64,000 bases of DNA from an uncultured Planctomycetales bacterium. GTDB taxonomy: Bacteria > Planctomycetota > Planctomycetia > Isosphaerales > Isosphaeraceae. The position numbers were made by a program, and so were the translations under genes. Within the stretch, counting starts at the first letter, position 1. Each line of letters starts with the position of its first letter. Below the pieces are notes generated by a model. The model made no database searches and was not told where the DNA came from. It saw only the letters and a list, made by a program, of their open reading frames with translations. The stretch spans positions 1 through 64,000 of the forward strand of contig CAIYJE010000180.1 in the NCBI GenBank assembly GCA_903926465.1, read 5' to 3'. Positions 9,346-17,764 of this stretch are shown here, piece by piece.

Positions 9346-9846
9346 TTGGGGCTATTGGCGTGCGCAATCCACGCATGAACTGCGATAAACGGCTACGCTC
9401 CGACCTCAAGTCGTCGGCTCGCCCGTTCCCTGAAGCGGCCTTCTCCTGGGCTTTCCAGCGGGAAAGTTCCAAAAACGCGGGTTCAATAGCCCAGCACGCG
9501 GATGACTGCAAGCCAACGCGCGATGCTGAGCACCCACCAGAAGAGCTCCGTTTTACTCCATGCGTCATACCACAAGACAATCTCATAGATTTTTGATTAT
9601 TTATGTTTTTATTTCTTGATTGGTTTGCCCGCACCCAGGTTGACTCTGACCCAAGACGAACCCATCCCTCGGCGTGAAACCTGTCCATCACAGAAAAACG
9701 GCCCACGCCCACTCCCGATGGCAGCCGAACTCGCCCCAAACTGATCCTGATTTCCAAATCAAGACAAAATTATCCCGAATTACCTTTTTACAGGTTTTCA
9801 AGCGAGGCCAAAACACGCGTTTCCCCCATATTTACAAGGGGTTTTC

Positions 9847-9875
9847 TTGGTTTTTGAATGAAATCATGGTATACT
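9847..9875 (+). promoter_or_regulatory. Sigma-70-like promoter for the 9938-14938 gene run
   Basis: TTGGTT at 9847-9852, a 17-base spacer and TATACT at 9870-9875, in an AT-rich patch. It is one of the best -35/-10 matches in the window. Transcription would start near 9882 and run into the short ORF at 9938 and the GNAT gene. Confidence 0.6.
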
Positions 9876-9937
9876 CTATTTGTGTCGTAATGAAGACCTC
9901 GGATCAACACTCAACACGCCCAGGAGACTCACTTTCC

Positions 9938-10105
9938 ATGATCGTGCCCACGCGATTTCAAGCTGAGTCTCGGGCCTCTGATCGGCCTGGCTTCTATGTG
10001 GGTGAGGGCCCCGCAAGACCAACCGGCTTCCTGCTGGGGCAAAATGGTCGTAGTTCTGGGCCTGCAGGTATCCAGCCCAAAAATTACGCTCCCCTGGTGG
10101 TGTAG
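9938..10105 (+). CDS. Possible leader ORF, 55 aa, unknown
   Basis: An ATG preceded by AGGAG (9922-9926, about 11 bases away), starting some 55 bases after the predicted transcription start. The product is 55 residues long (MIVPTRFQAESRASDRPGFY..., ending NYAPLVV) and matches no family I recognise. Support is limited to the promoter, ribosome site and ATG arrangement; it may simply be untranslated leader. Confidence 0.3.
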   Translation: MIVPTRFQAESRASDRPGFYVGEGPARPTGFLLGQNGRSSGPAGIQPKNYAPLVV

Positions 10106-10217
10106 CTGGTAATTTGCAGTCGCTCCGCAGGGACAGGGTGTTCCAGCCTTGCTTCCCCGGCCGTCCCTCGTGCGCACTTGGTTTCCGTGCCTCGGTCCCT
10201 TTCTCAAGGAGTCTTGC

Positions 10218-10304
10218 ATGAAGCGTCTCTTGTGGCCGACCCATGCCGCCGGCGCGCTTGGGGCAGACCGTCATCGCTTGGCTGGCTTCCGGCCCCCTCG
10301 GTAG
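10218..10304 (+). CDS. Possible leader peptide, 28 aa, upstream of GNAT gene
   Basis: ATG at 10218 with AAGGAG at 10206-10211 gives MKRLLWPTHAAGALGADRHR and eight further residues before TAG (10302-10304). The next gene starts 66 bases later behind an almost identical CAAGGAG site. The strong ribosome site is the main evidence. It could be a regulatory leader peptide or a chance ORF. Confidence 0.35.
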   Translation: MKRLLWPTHAAGALGADRHRLAGFRPPR

Positions 10305-10370
10305 ATTTGCCGCCAAAAGTAACTCCTGCCCGCCACCGGATTCCTGTTTCCATTTTCCAAGGAGCCTCTG

Positions 10371-10832
10371 ATGCGATCCATGAGCATTCGACGAGACCTT
10401 CCCAAGATGATGGCGATTGAGAAAACGCTGCCCGCGAAGGAACGCTGGCCCGAGCATGCGTTCCTGAACCGGCCTGGCAAGCCCATTGTTATCGCCTGCG
10501 TTCTACCGTCCCAGGATGGCCAGGCGATTCTGGGCTACGCTGTGTACCAGATGGGGGTCGAGGCCATTGAGTTATTGCGGGTGGTGGTCGCCAAGGAGCA
10601 CCGTCGCCAGGGGCATGGCCGCCAGATCCTTGAGCATTTCAAGAAGCGGCTCACGGCCAACGAGCTCTGTAACCTTTCGATCTGGGTCCCAGAAACGAAT
10701 CTACCGGCCCACTTGTTTCTGAAGGCATGCGGCCTGAGAGCGACCTCGATCGCATACCGCGCAGGCAAGACCAATCAACCCGACGACTACGTCTTCGAGT
10801 ACGATCTTTACTCGGGAATGAAAGCCGCCTGA
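10371..10832 (+). CDS. GNAT-family N-acetyltransferase
   Basis: A 153-residue single-domain acetyltransferase. Beta-4 reads AIELLRVVVAKEHRRQGHG, with the R-R-Q-G-H-G acetyl-CoA pyrophosphate loop, and the C-terminal half has NLSIWVPETNLPAHLFLKACGL, as in RimI-like enzymes. AAGGAG lies 6 bases before the ATG. It is the first clear gene of a same-strand run that continues with an ADP-ribosylglycohydrolase. The acceptor (protein N-terminus, lysine or small amine) cannot be told from the sequence. Confidence 0.85.
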   Translation: MRSMSIRRDLPKMMAIEKTLPAKERWPEHAFLNRPGKPIVIACVLPSQDGQAILGYAVYQMGVEAIELLRVVVAKEHRRQGHGRQILEHFKKRLTANELCNLSIWVPETNLPAHLFLKACGLRATSIAYRAGKTNQPDDYVFEYDLYSGMKAA

Positions 10833-10902
10833 CAAAAGGCCCAGAAGCAGGCCCGGTCGGCCCGAGACCCCTTGACCCATTTTCACTCCAGGAAAGCGCC
10901 CA

Positions 10903-12006
10903 ATGATCGATAACCGAGACCGGCTCCAGACCTTGCTGAAATCTGAAGGGATCTGGCTAGAGCCAGACGCTTGCCTGGAACGTGACCCAGGCCCGTTGCC
11001 ATCATCGCTTGCGTTCGATCGCATTGAGGGGATGCTGCTTGGCCTGGCCATTGGCGACTCGCTGGGCAATACCACCGAAAGCCAGAACCCCCTCAAACGC
11101 AAGGCGAATCGGGGCGAGATCCGGGATTACCAGCCCCACCCTTATGCCGGTAATCAGGCCGTTGGTCTGCCGTCCGACGATACCCAGCTTGCGTTCTGGA
11201 GCCTTGAGCAGTTGATTGCCGACAAAGGCCTGGTGCCGCAAAACCTGGCCCATCGCCTGACCTCCGGTCAGATTTTTGGCATGGGCCAGACCATGCGACA
11301 GTTCCTGGTCCATTTCAAAAGCAAGAAACGTGCCTGGGACCGGTCGGGGGTGCCTTCGGCAGGCAACGGCGCACTCATGCGGATTGCGCCCGTGCTGTTG
11401 CCGCACCTGCGGAACCCCAGCTCGGCCCTATACGCCGATGCCGCGCTGGCGGCCATGATTACCCATAACGACCCCGCCTCCAATGCGGCGTGCGTGGCCT
11501 TCGTTCACCTGCTCTGGCAAGCGCTCCAGCTTGAACAGCCGCCCGAACGGGGCTGGTGGACCCGCACCTTCCTGGAGGTCATGACGCCCCTCGAAGGCAG
11601 CAGCCGGTATTCCCCGCGCAGCCCACTCGTGAAGTTTGAACACGATGGACCGGTTTCGGTGTTCGCGGCGCAACGAGTCAGCGAGGCACTGGCTGCCGAA
11701 TCCTCTGTGCTCGATGCCTGCGAGTCCTGGCATTCCGGAGCCTACCTGCTGGAAACCGTCCCCTCGGTCCTGTTCATCCTGGACACCTGTGGGCATGACC
11801 CCGAAGAAGCGATTGTTCGCGCGGTCAATGACACCCGTGACAATGACACGATTGCGTCGATTGTCGGCACCGCCGTTGGGGCCCTGCACGGCGCTCAGGC
11901 GTTACCCACGCGCTGGCGAGAGAAACTGCTCGGCCGAACCACGGCCGATGATGACGGCCGGGTGCAAACACTGATCCAGGAGGCCCGCCAGACCTTCTGG
12001 GACTGA
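10903..12006 (+). CDS. ADP-ribosylglycohydrolase (DraG-like) family protein
   Basis: A 367-residue protein carrying the family's Mg-binding and substrate motifs in order: GLAIGDSLG, SDDTQLA, GNGALMRIAP, ITHNDP and the C-terminal NDTRDNDTIASIVGTAVGAL. All the metal-ligand positions I can recognise are present, so it is probably active. The family removes ADP-ribose from arginine or other acceptors, or hydrolyses related ADP-ribosyl compounds. About 35 extra N-terminal residues precede the domain. The ATG follows AGGAAAG. No ADP-ribosyltransferase is recognisable nearby, so the target is unknown. Confidence 0.88.
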   Translation: MIDNRDRLQTLLKSEGIWLEPDACLERDPGPLPSSLAFDRIEGMLLGLAIGDSLGNTTESQNPLKRKANRGEIRDYQPHPYAGNQAVGLPSDDTQLAFWSLEQLIADKGLVPQNLAHRLTSGQIFGMGQTMRQFLVHFKSKKRAWDRSGVPSAGNGALMRIAPVLLPHLRNPSSALYADAALAAMITHNDPASNAACVAFVHLLWQALQLEQPPERGWWTRTFLEVMTPLEGSSRYSPRSPLVKFEHDGPVSVFAAQRVSEALAAESSVLDACESWHSGAYLLETVPSVLFILDTCGHDPEEAIVRAVNDTRDNDTIASIVGTAVGALHGAQALPTRWREKLLGRTTADDDGRVQTLIQEARQTFWD

Positions 12007-12071
12007 GGTCTTCGCCTGATTCGTTCCACTGCGTCAGGGTCTCTATTCCTAACCAGCAGAGGGCCAGTCTG

Positions 12072-12821
12072 ATGAAGAAGCGAATCCTGTACTTCCATGG
12101 GTTTAACGGGTCTCCCCGCGGCCAGCGCTATGGGTTACTGACCCGGGCAGGCTACCAGGTCGACGCTCCCGAACTGCCATTCGCGCGTAGCAGGTCGAAG
12201 CAGCTTCTGAATGGCATCATGGACCCCAGACGCTGGGGCCATTTACTGGGCCTGAGAGAGGCAACCCACCAGGCCCTTGAAAGTCTGGAGGCAGACCGGC
12301 CAGACGCCATTGTGGCCACCAGCCTTGGCTGCGCGGTGGCCCTGAGCCTGGGCGTGACCGATATCCCCATGGTCTTGCTGGCACCAGCATGGAATGGCGG
12401 CCTGAACCCTGCGGAATTGATCAGGCTCAGGTTCGGACGGCACCGGGAAACTCATCTGGCCCAGGGGAGTAGCCTGCTCGGGTCTGGCTTGCTTGCCCTC
12501 ATGCTGGCCAAACAGGCCTGGCCAGATCTGGCCCAGGCCAGCGCTCCCCTGGTGGTGCTTCATGATGCCCAGGACGAGGTGGTGCCAATTGCGCAGACCG
12601 AGCACCTGATTGCCGGCTACGGCCGCCCCCAGGGAGGCTGGACGCCCAACTTCCTGGAAATGCTCCACCGCGAAGTGGATCACTCCGCAAGCAGGGTAAA
12701 CGGCTGCCAGATCACAATCCAAGAAGGCCAGCCACCCCACCACCCCATGCACGGACCCACCGCCCAGCAAACACTGCTCAAGGTTCTGGAGTGCCTGTCG
12801 ACCGCGATATCACGCGGTTGA
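12072..12821 (+). CDS. Alpha/beta hydrolase, YqiA/esterase-like
   Basis: A 249-residue hydrolase that begins ILYFHGFNGSPRG, the oxyanion-hole strand seen in YqiA-like esterases. The nucleophile elbow is VATSLGCAVAL (Ala in place of the first Gly of GxSxG). The acid lies in HDAQDEVVPI and the catalytic His is probably in the HHPMH stretch near the end. A full triad can therefore be drawn. It sits 65 bases after the ADP-ribosylglycohydrolase and is probably co-transcribed with it. The substrate is unknown; cytoplasmic, as no signal peptide is visible. Confidence 0.78.
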   Translation: MKKRILYFHGFNGSPRGQRYGLLTRAGYQVDAPELPFARSRSKQLLNGIMDPRRWGHLLGLREATHQALESLEADRPDAIVATSLGCAVALSLGVTDIPMVLLAPAWNGGLNPAELIRLRFGRHRETHLAQGSSLLGSGLLALMLAKQAWPDLAQASAPLVVLHDAQDEVVPIAQTEHLIAGYGRPQGGWTPNFLEMLHREVDHSASRVNGCQITIQEGQPPHHPMHGPTAQQTLLKVLECLSTAISRG

Positions 12822-12899
12822 AGCCGAAATTGCACCGGGCCTGACGTAGTTCATCGATCAAGCCAACCCTCGTATCTTCAATTCAGGGAGCCGCTCGAG

Positions 12900-13976
12900 A
12901 TGCTGTTCAAGAACCTGCCAGACGCGTTGGAATACCTGGTCCAGTATGTGATCCCCAGGCGCGCAGGCTACATCATGAATGTGAATGGACCGCAGACCGG
13001 ACGGGGCTTCGGTTCGATCGTCCAGGTGGTGGACGAACACCGCCCCTACGGCAACGGAGAACGGGGACTCACGCTCCATCTGTCTTTTGATACGTGCCTG
13101 ATGCAGTTGAAAGCTTATGAGCGTCTCAAGGCCTTCAGCCGGTTCGAGGAATTTGACGACCTGCCCCTTTCGGACGTGCCGTGCCATGACGTCAAGCTGG
13201 GCACGGACATCCCAGCCGCGCTCCGGATGATCGCGGCCGTGCTGTACCAGGTGTACGAGTTTCCTGAATGCACGGCATTCTCGTGTGAAGTCTGGGTCGA
13301 TTGGCCGGCTGAGCGTACCAAGGGCGCGAACGATACTGCCGCCAGGCGCTGGCTGAGCGCCTATCGCTGGCAACTCCAGAAGAAGGGGCTGGACCGGATT
13401 CGCGATAACCACATCCGCGACCTGACCGACACCTCTCTGGATATGGACAAGCTCTGTATGGCTGCCAACCAGGTCGCGAAGATTGGCGATGACAAATGCC
13501 GATCCGCGCTGGCGTATATGATCACCGACCCTGAGACCGAGAAGGAACTGGTGGAGGCATGCATCAAAGCCCTGGCATACAGCGGCCATGATTGTTGCAA
13601 GGAAACCTTGCGTACCGTTATACAGGACCGCCGCATTGACTACAAGTTGCGGCGATTCTGTGCCACAACCCTGGGTAAGGCGGTCCGGATTGAGCAACTG
13701 GCTGATGCCGAACCAAATATCCGAGCACTTTATCTCACGCTCGATGATCTCAACGAAGATGAGAAGTACGCGCTGAAACATGCGACCCGCGTCCGTCGGG
13801 TCAAACTCACGGAGCGGCTTGAAGAAGCCTTCGATAATCTGGTGATGTACGGCCTGGCCTATGAGTGCCGGGACATGTATTTACCCTGGATCCGGCTCAC
13901 CGCGGCCGGCGGACGGCTCCGCGAGGAACTTCTGAACGCCAAGGTTGGCGCTGCTAATCCCCACGTCTGGCAATAA
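12900..13976 (+). CDS. HEAT-like repeat protein of unknown function
   Basis: A 358-residue soluble protein. The first ~150 residues form an unrecognised domain (MLFKNLPDALEYLVQYVIPR; LHLSFDTCLMQLKAYERLK). Residues ~170-260 are helical repeats of HEAT style (DKLCMAANQVAKIGDDKCRS, EKELVEACIKALAYSGHDCC). Such repeats usually bind proteins. AGGGAGC precedes the ATG. I do not recognise the family. Its place between the hydrolase and another unknown protein, on the same strand, suggests a shared role. Confidence 0.7.
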   Translation: MLFKNLPDALEYLVQYVIPRRAGYIMNVNGPQTGRGFGSIVQVVDEHRPYGNGERGLTLHLSFDTCLMQLKAYERLKAFSRFEEFDDLPLSDVPCHDVKLGTDIPAALRMIAAVLYQVYEFPECTAFSCEVWVDWPAERTKGANDTAARRWLSAYRWQLQKKGLDRIRDNHIRDLTDTSLDMDKLCMAANQVAKIGDDKCRSALAYMITDPETEKELVEACIKALAYSGHDCCKETLRTVIQDRRIDYKLRRFCATTLGKAVRIEQLADAEPNIRALYLTLDDLNEDEKYALKHATRVRRVKLTERLEEAFDNLVMYGLAYECRDMYLPWIRLTAAGGRLREELLNAKVGAANPHVWQ

Positions 13977-14107
13977 CCAGAACAAAACCTGCAGCACACG
14001 TTCATCCTGACACATCACCGTCCAGCACTCCTGGGTGGCGATGACGGTCGCTTGTTGTCTTATGTGGCTGGTTTGATCCCTGGTTCTTCCTGAGAAAAGG
14101 AACAGAC

Positions 14108-14938
14108 ATGTACTTGTTGATTCCCAATGCCGACGCACTCCGGAGCCCGAGCCAGGCCGACGTGATTGCCGCGATCAAGGCCATTGATCACGAGTCTTAT
14201 ACGCCGTTTGTGATCCTGGTCAATGAGCGCAAGGAGAACAGTTTCTTCCAGATCCGCAGGAACTCAGCAAGGCTATACGAGGCCGAATACGCCGAGGGAC
14301 TGCCCCAGCGCCAGTATCGGACCGTCAAGCTCTCTCGCGCCCGAGTGCTTGAGATGATCGTGGCCTATCTCGAACGCAACGACTCTTTCAAGCAGATGAG
14401 CCCGTGGGTCGAAATCTCTGACTCGATCGACTTACCGCAATACTACGACATTGAGGAGGAACACATCAATAACGAACAAGACCATATCAACATGAACACC
14501 CCGGAGAAAGCCGCCACGCTGCTGGCGATTGAGATTGCATCAACCATTTCCAATGCAGGCTACCAGGCCGACAACAGCCTGGAGAGCCTGGCCGAGATCG
14601 ATCGCCTGATCGACGAACACAGCCAGAACGGCAAGGCGAACAAGGGTGGGTTGCTCGCCCCTGAATCACTGCCGCCCGCACAGCGCACCCAGGTGCGTCT
14701 GTTCTCGCTGGGTTGCTACGTAGGCGAAGTGTTGTGCAACTTGCTCGATGGCCGCTGGGAACGACACGCCGAACACCCGGACCGACCTGAACTCTGGCAG
14801 GTTACCCTGCCCAGCGGCTCGACGTTCTACCCCATTAACAAGGTCTTCAAACGGTTTGCGAATGGTGAAGAAGACAACCTTTACAACTTCGGCGCGGTGG
14901 TGGTTGGCCTGGAGCAAACAGGCAACCCTGGGGCCTGA
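14108..14938 (+). CDS. Unknown two-domain protein at the end of the 10-15 kb gene run
   Basis: A 276-residue cytoplasmic protein. Residues ~1-125 form an alpha/beta domain (ESYTPFVILVNERKENSFFQ..., an immunity-protein-like look without a firm match). A polar linker follows, then a C-terminal domain with LFSLGCYVGEVLCNLLDGRW and PINKVFKRFANGEEDNLYNF. That last part recalls bacterial DUF domains of the form GxYxGEV...NGxEDSL, but I cannot name it. A strong AAAAGGAA site precedes the ATG. It is 131 bases after the HEAT-like gene, probably on the same transcript. Confidence 0.65.
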   Translation: MYLLIPNADALRSPSQADVIAAIKAIDHESYTPFVILVNERKENSFFQIRRNSARLYEAEYAEGLPQRQYRTVKLSRARVLEMIVAYLERNDSFKQMSPWVEISDSIDLPQYYDIEEEHINNEQDHINMNTPEKAATLLAIEIASTISNAGYQADNSLESLAEIDRLIDEHSQNGKANKGGLLAPESLPPAQRTQVRLFSLGCYVGEVLCNLLDGRWERHAEHPDRPELWQVTLPSGSTFYPINKVFKRFANGEEDNLYNFGAVVVGLEQTGNPGA

Positions 14939-14962
14939 TTGAACGGGCAGCCTCAACAATCG

Positions 14963-15364
14963 TCATTCGGCGGTTTGTCCAGCCGTCGATGGACGATCTT
15001 GAGGCAGTCTCTGTAACTCAGCAACGCGCGGTCTCAGAATTCGAGGAACGTAGCTCAGAAATGGATCTTGCTTCTTGTACCTCTCCAGGGCGAAGCGTGC
15101 ATTCTCAAAGTGATTGGCGGCTCTTAGCCGCAACTCTTCGGCCTCGGTTCGGTCACATTCTCCATGAGCACCAACGCTCGTATTGCTATCTGGCAGGATC
15201 GCGGCCCCGGAAAGACGAACCGCCTCCTCGTACTCTTTTACGCACTTGATGAGCGCGTAATGCAGCTCAGGATCAGGGGCATCGTGAAAATCCGAGGCGC
15301 ACTTCACTGCGGAGAACGTTCCGGCAAACACGGCAATGCACAATATGGCGGTTCGAGTCTTCAA
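14963..15364 (-). CDS. Putative secreted protein, 133 aa, unknown
   Basis: A small protein with a clear signal-peptide-like start (MKTRTAILCIAVFAGTFSAV) and a polar mature part (YALIKCVKEYEEAVRLSGAA; ENARFALERYKKQDPFLSYV) that looks helical. The start would be a TTG at 15364, the only usable start before an in-frame stop, with a weak ribosome site, so expression is uncertain. It converges with the unknown gene ending at 14938. No family is recognised. Confidence 0.5.
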   Translation of the reverse strand: MKTRTAILCIAVFAGTFSAVKCASDFHDAPDPELHYALIKCVKEYEEAVRLSGAAILPDSNTSVGAHGECDRTEAEELRLRAANHFENARFALERYKKQDPFLSYVPRILRPRVAELQRLPQDRPSTAGQTAE

Positions 15365-15441
15365 GAACGTGCATCCACGAGGGAGAACAAGGAAGGGTGC
15401 CCTTCAATTAGCTTGCAGGAAGGAGATTCAGCATGGAATTA

Positions 15442-15531
15442 ATGGACCTGATGGACGGTATGGACAGGATTAAAAAGACAAGGACAACGCCGCTCAGGTT
15501 CCATCCGGGTCCATTCCGTTGATGCCGTCCA
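15442..15531. repeat. TGGAC 9-bp-periodic element, copy 1
   Basis: TGGAC occurs at 15443, 15452 and 15461, exactly 9 bases apart. The complement GTCCA follows at 15509 and 15527, so the element can fold back. A 24-base core at 15442-15465 is 23/24 identical to the reverse complement of 43956-43979. The element lies between the SDR gene's end and a short secreted-protein gene. Confidence 0.7.
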
Positions 15532-15563
15532 GTCTTCTCTTTCGGTCGTCGGGTTTGTGGTTC

Positions 15564-16346
15564 TCAGAACCGCATGGCCGTGAAGCCGCCGTCCACGTAA
15601 TACGTGGCCCCGGTAATAAAACTGCCGGCGACCGGCGCCAGCATCAGCAAGGTAGCTCCCACCAGTTCCTGGGGCTCGCCAAACCGGGCCATCGGCGTGT
15701 TGCGCATGATATTCTCTACCCGCGTGGCATCGAGAATCTTGCGATTCTGCTCCGCCGGAAAGAAACCAGGGCACAAGGCGTTCACCCGCACCCGCATCGG
15801 TGCCAGTTCGCGGGCCACGTTTTGCGTCAGATTCACCACGGCCGCCTTGGAGGCTGAATACGCGAACACCCGCGACAGCGGCAAATGGGCCGAGGCACTG
15901 GCAATGTTCAAGATCGAGCCGCCCCCCTGCTCGCCCATGTGCGCACCAAAGATCTGACAACCCCAGTGCACCGCTTTCAGATTGCTGTCAATCACTCGGT
16001 CCCAGTCTTCATCCTTCACATCCAGATACGCAGATGCACTGTTCACACCTGCGCCATTGATCAACAGATCCACCCGGCCATGCCGCTCCACGGCCGCCGC
16101 CAGCAACTTCTCAATCGACTCCCGGTGCATCACATCGACCGGCAAGAACGACGCAGTTGGCCCGTAGCCGGCAATCTCCCGCACCCGCTCTTCCCCTCGC
16201 GCAGGATCGCGGCCCGACACGATCACCATGGCCCCCGCGCGAGCAAGCCCCAATGCCAGGGCTCCGCCCAGCACCCCCGTGCCGCCAATCACCACCGCCA
16301 CCCGCCCCTGTAGTCCAAACAGTTCGTCCAGATACGCGTTTGCCAT
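15564..16346 (-). CDS. SDR oxidoreductase, probable fructuronate/mannonate oxidoreductase type
   Basis: A 260-residue classical short-chain dehydrogenase. GGTGVLGGALA is the cofactor loop, DLLINGAGVN follows, SASAH carries the catalytic Ser, and YSASK is the active-site Tyr-Lys pair. The C-terminus has VNALCPGFFPAEQ and ITGATYYVDGG. It lies 4 bases after the epimerase gene, so the two are translated together. SDR-type D-mannonate (fructuronate) oxidoreductases have this sequence style, and that reaction fits a tagaturonate-epimerase partner. A 2-keto-3-deoxy-fuconate dehydrogenase would also fit the cluster. SDR membership is firm; the substrate is inferred. Confidence 0.82.
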   Translation of the reverse strand: MANAYLDELFGLQGRVAVVIGGTGVLGGALALGLARAGAMVIVSGRDPARGEERVREIAGYGPTASFLPVDVMHRESIEKLLAAAVERHGRVDLLINGAGVNSASAYLDVKDEDWDRVIDSNLKAVHWGCQIFGAHMGEQGGGSILNIASASAHLPLSRVFAYSASKAAVVNLTQNVARELAPMRVRVNALCPGFFPAEQNRKILDATRVENIMRNTPMARFGEPQELVGATLLMLAPVAGSFITGATYYVDGGFTAMRF

Positions 16347-16350
16347 CGGC

Positions 16351-17610
16351 TCACATCCCCGCCTTCAGAGCGTCCAGGTGCCGCCCGAAGTGGCCTGCCA
16401 GCACCTCCGTGTAGGTGCCCACATTTTCACCCACCACCTGTTTCACCAGCGGGCCAAGCGTGGGGTCGGTCAGTACCGATCCGAACGTGCAATGCAAGAT
16501 CTGCCGTCCAGGGGCCGTGAACCCACGCCCGGCCGGTACGTCGCTCCAGCGCTCCAGGTACAGTCGTTCGAGTTCGGTGGCGTCTGCCACGGCTGCCGCT
16601 GGCGGGGCATCACTCAAGGTTGCAGACACGTGGTAGGTTGCCTTGTCCACGTCGTACCGCGATCGTGCGAAATCGACGATGGTCCGGAACAACGACGGAT
16701 CATGAATGGAGACCACCCGGAGCGCTTCCAGATAACTCGTGCCGGCGGTCTTCACATGAAACCGCCCCTTGGTGGCGCGTGCCAACGACGGGTAAATCGA
16801 GAGCTTGTCCGAGCCTGAGTGCAGGCTCAACTTGTAAGGGCCCAGCGCCTCGGCAATGGCCGCATGGTGCCGCAAAGATTCTTCCAGTGCCGCCACGTTC
16901 CCTTTGTAGTCCACCCCCTTCTCAAAGTCGCCAATGAAGCGGGGCGCCAGGCTCACCAGGGCCATGCCGTCACTCAGGCACCGATCGGCAATCAAGTAAT
17001 GCTCGGCCAAGGTCGTGGGCTGGTCGGTCTCGTCCACGCTCAGTTCAATCTCATGCACCGGCGCCACCGACTTGATGTATCGCGCCAGGGCCAGAGCATG
17101 GTTGATCGCCCGCCCATATTTCACCGCGGCGCGGGTAAGCGCAAGGTCGTCCAGCAGAACCTCGGCCCCCGAACTCAGAGAAACCGACGTACCGCGATAA
17201 GGCTCGATCCAGGGAACCTCGGCCGCAATCGCAGCAAACTTGGCCCTCAGGGTCGGCTCGTCATCTTGGTCGGCTCTGGCGTCTACAAATGCCGACGGGT
17301 CGATGGTAAAGAACGTGAACCCCACGGCCGCCGTAACATCCACATCGGCCGGCGTCTTGAGATGATCCGCATCAGCGCCAGTGATCCCCGTCCACCCGGT
17401 GGACTGCATACCCTTCAGCGCATCATCCATCACCTCGCCAGGGGTCCGCGAAGTTCGGGTCATCTCTCGAATTGACTGTTGTGGGAAAATGGGGTCGATC
17501 CCGGAACCCGATCGAACCATGGCCGCCACATGGCCTGGCGTGGCTAACCCCAAACGGTCGCCGAACCCGAAACTGGGTTGCAACCCGAGAAGAACCGGTT
17601 TCTGCTGCAT
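16351..17610 (-). CDS. uxaE: Tagaturonate epimerase-like protein (UxaE family)
   Basis: A 419-residue protein that starts PVLLGLQPSFGFGDRLGLAT, followed by REMTRTSRTPGEVMDDAL and TGITGADADHLKT, and later YKLSLHSGSDKLSIYPSLAR and HVKTAGTSYLEALR. I recognise this as the UxaE family, which interconverts D-tagaturonate and D-fructuronate in galacturonate breakdown. Conserved His/Asp/Glu residues (ADADH, ELSVDE, LHSGSDK) could form the metal site. GTGAGGT precedes the ATG, and an 8-bp hairpin lies about 50 bases further upstream. Followed at once by the SDR gene. Confidence 0.82.
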   Translation of the reverse strand: MQQKPVLLGLQPSFGFGDRLGLATPGHVAAMVRSGSGIDPIFPQQSIREMTRTSRTPGEVMDDALKGMQSTGWTGITGADADHLKTPADVDVTAAVGFTFFTIDPSAFVDARADQDDEPTLRAKFAAIAAEVPWIEPYRGTSVSLSSGAEVLLDDLALTRAAVKYGRAINHALALARYIKSVAPVHEIELSVDETDQPTTLAEHYLIADRCLSDGMALVSLAPRFIGDFEKGVDYKGNVAALEESLRHHAAIAEALGPYKLSLHSGSDKLSIYPSLARATKGRFHVKTAGTSYLEALRVVSIHDPSLFRTIVDFARSRYDVDKATYHVSATLSDAPPAAAVADATELERLYLERWSDVPAGRGFTAPGRQILHCTFGSVLTDPTLGPLVKQVVGENVGTYTEVLAGHFGRHLDALKAGM

Positions 17611-17656
17611 TTTGAAACCTCACGTCATCAAAGAATGGTGATTCCATGCAAATTCG

Positions 17657-17675
17657 CTCGACTCTTCGAGTCGAG
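17657..17675. promoter_or_regulatory. Palindrome upstream of the epimerase gene
   Basis: CTCGACTC, a TTC loop and GAGTCGAG form a perfect 8-bp inverted repeat 47 bases upstream of the uxaE-like start and downstream of the amidohydrolase stop codon. It could be an operator or a short terminator; no T-run is seen on the coding strand. Confidence 0.35.
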
Positions 17676-17764
17676 TCTTCAGGCAGGCCGAGGCCCAAAG
17701 AACACGACTTGGAGAGTTGTGCGACAATCGCCCCAAAAGCGACGGCGTTGAACGAGCAAGGCCA

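Larger units (their letters stand above)
9084..9846. other. Gene-free stretch with two hairpins and an AT-rich part
   Basis: I see no credible protein gene here. The frames in this stretch lack domains and have Cys/Arg/Ser-rich shadow composition. It holds the hairpin at 9151-9195, a perfect GC-rich hairpin at 9322-9345 and a local AT-rich stretch at about 9585-9630 (runs such as TTTTTGATTATTTATG). This AT content is unlike the surrounding DNA and leads up to the promoter at 9847-9875. Confidence 0.6.

Noticed and set aside
9233-9757. 174-codon minus-strand ORF in the 9.1-9.8 kb gap
   Set aside because: Cys/Arg/Ser-rich, no domain, no ribosome site, and it runs across the REP-like hairpin at 9322-9345.
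9674-9937. Longer version of the 55-codon leader ORF, starting at 9674
   Set aside because: Its first 88 codons cross the predicted promoter; only the part from 9938 has a ribosome site after it.
10903-12006. Reading the ADP-ribosylglycohydrolase as part of a known toxin-antitoxin pair
   Set aside because: No ADP-ribosyltransferase toxin motif is visible in the flanking genes, so a DarTG-like or similar pairing is not supported.
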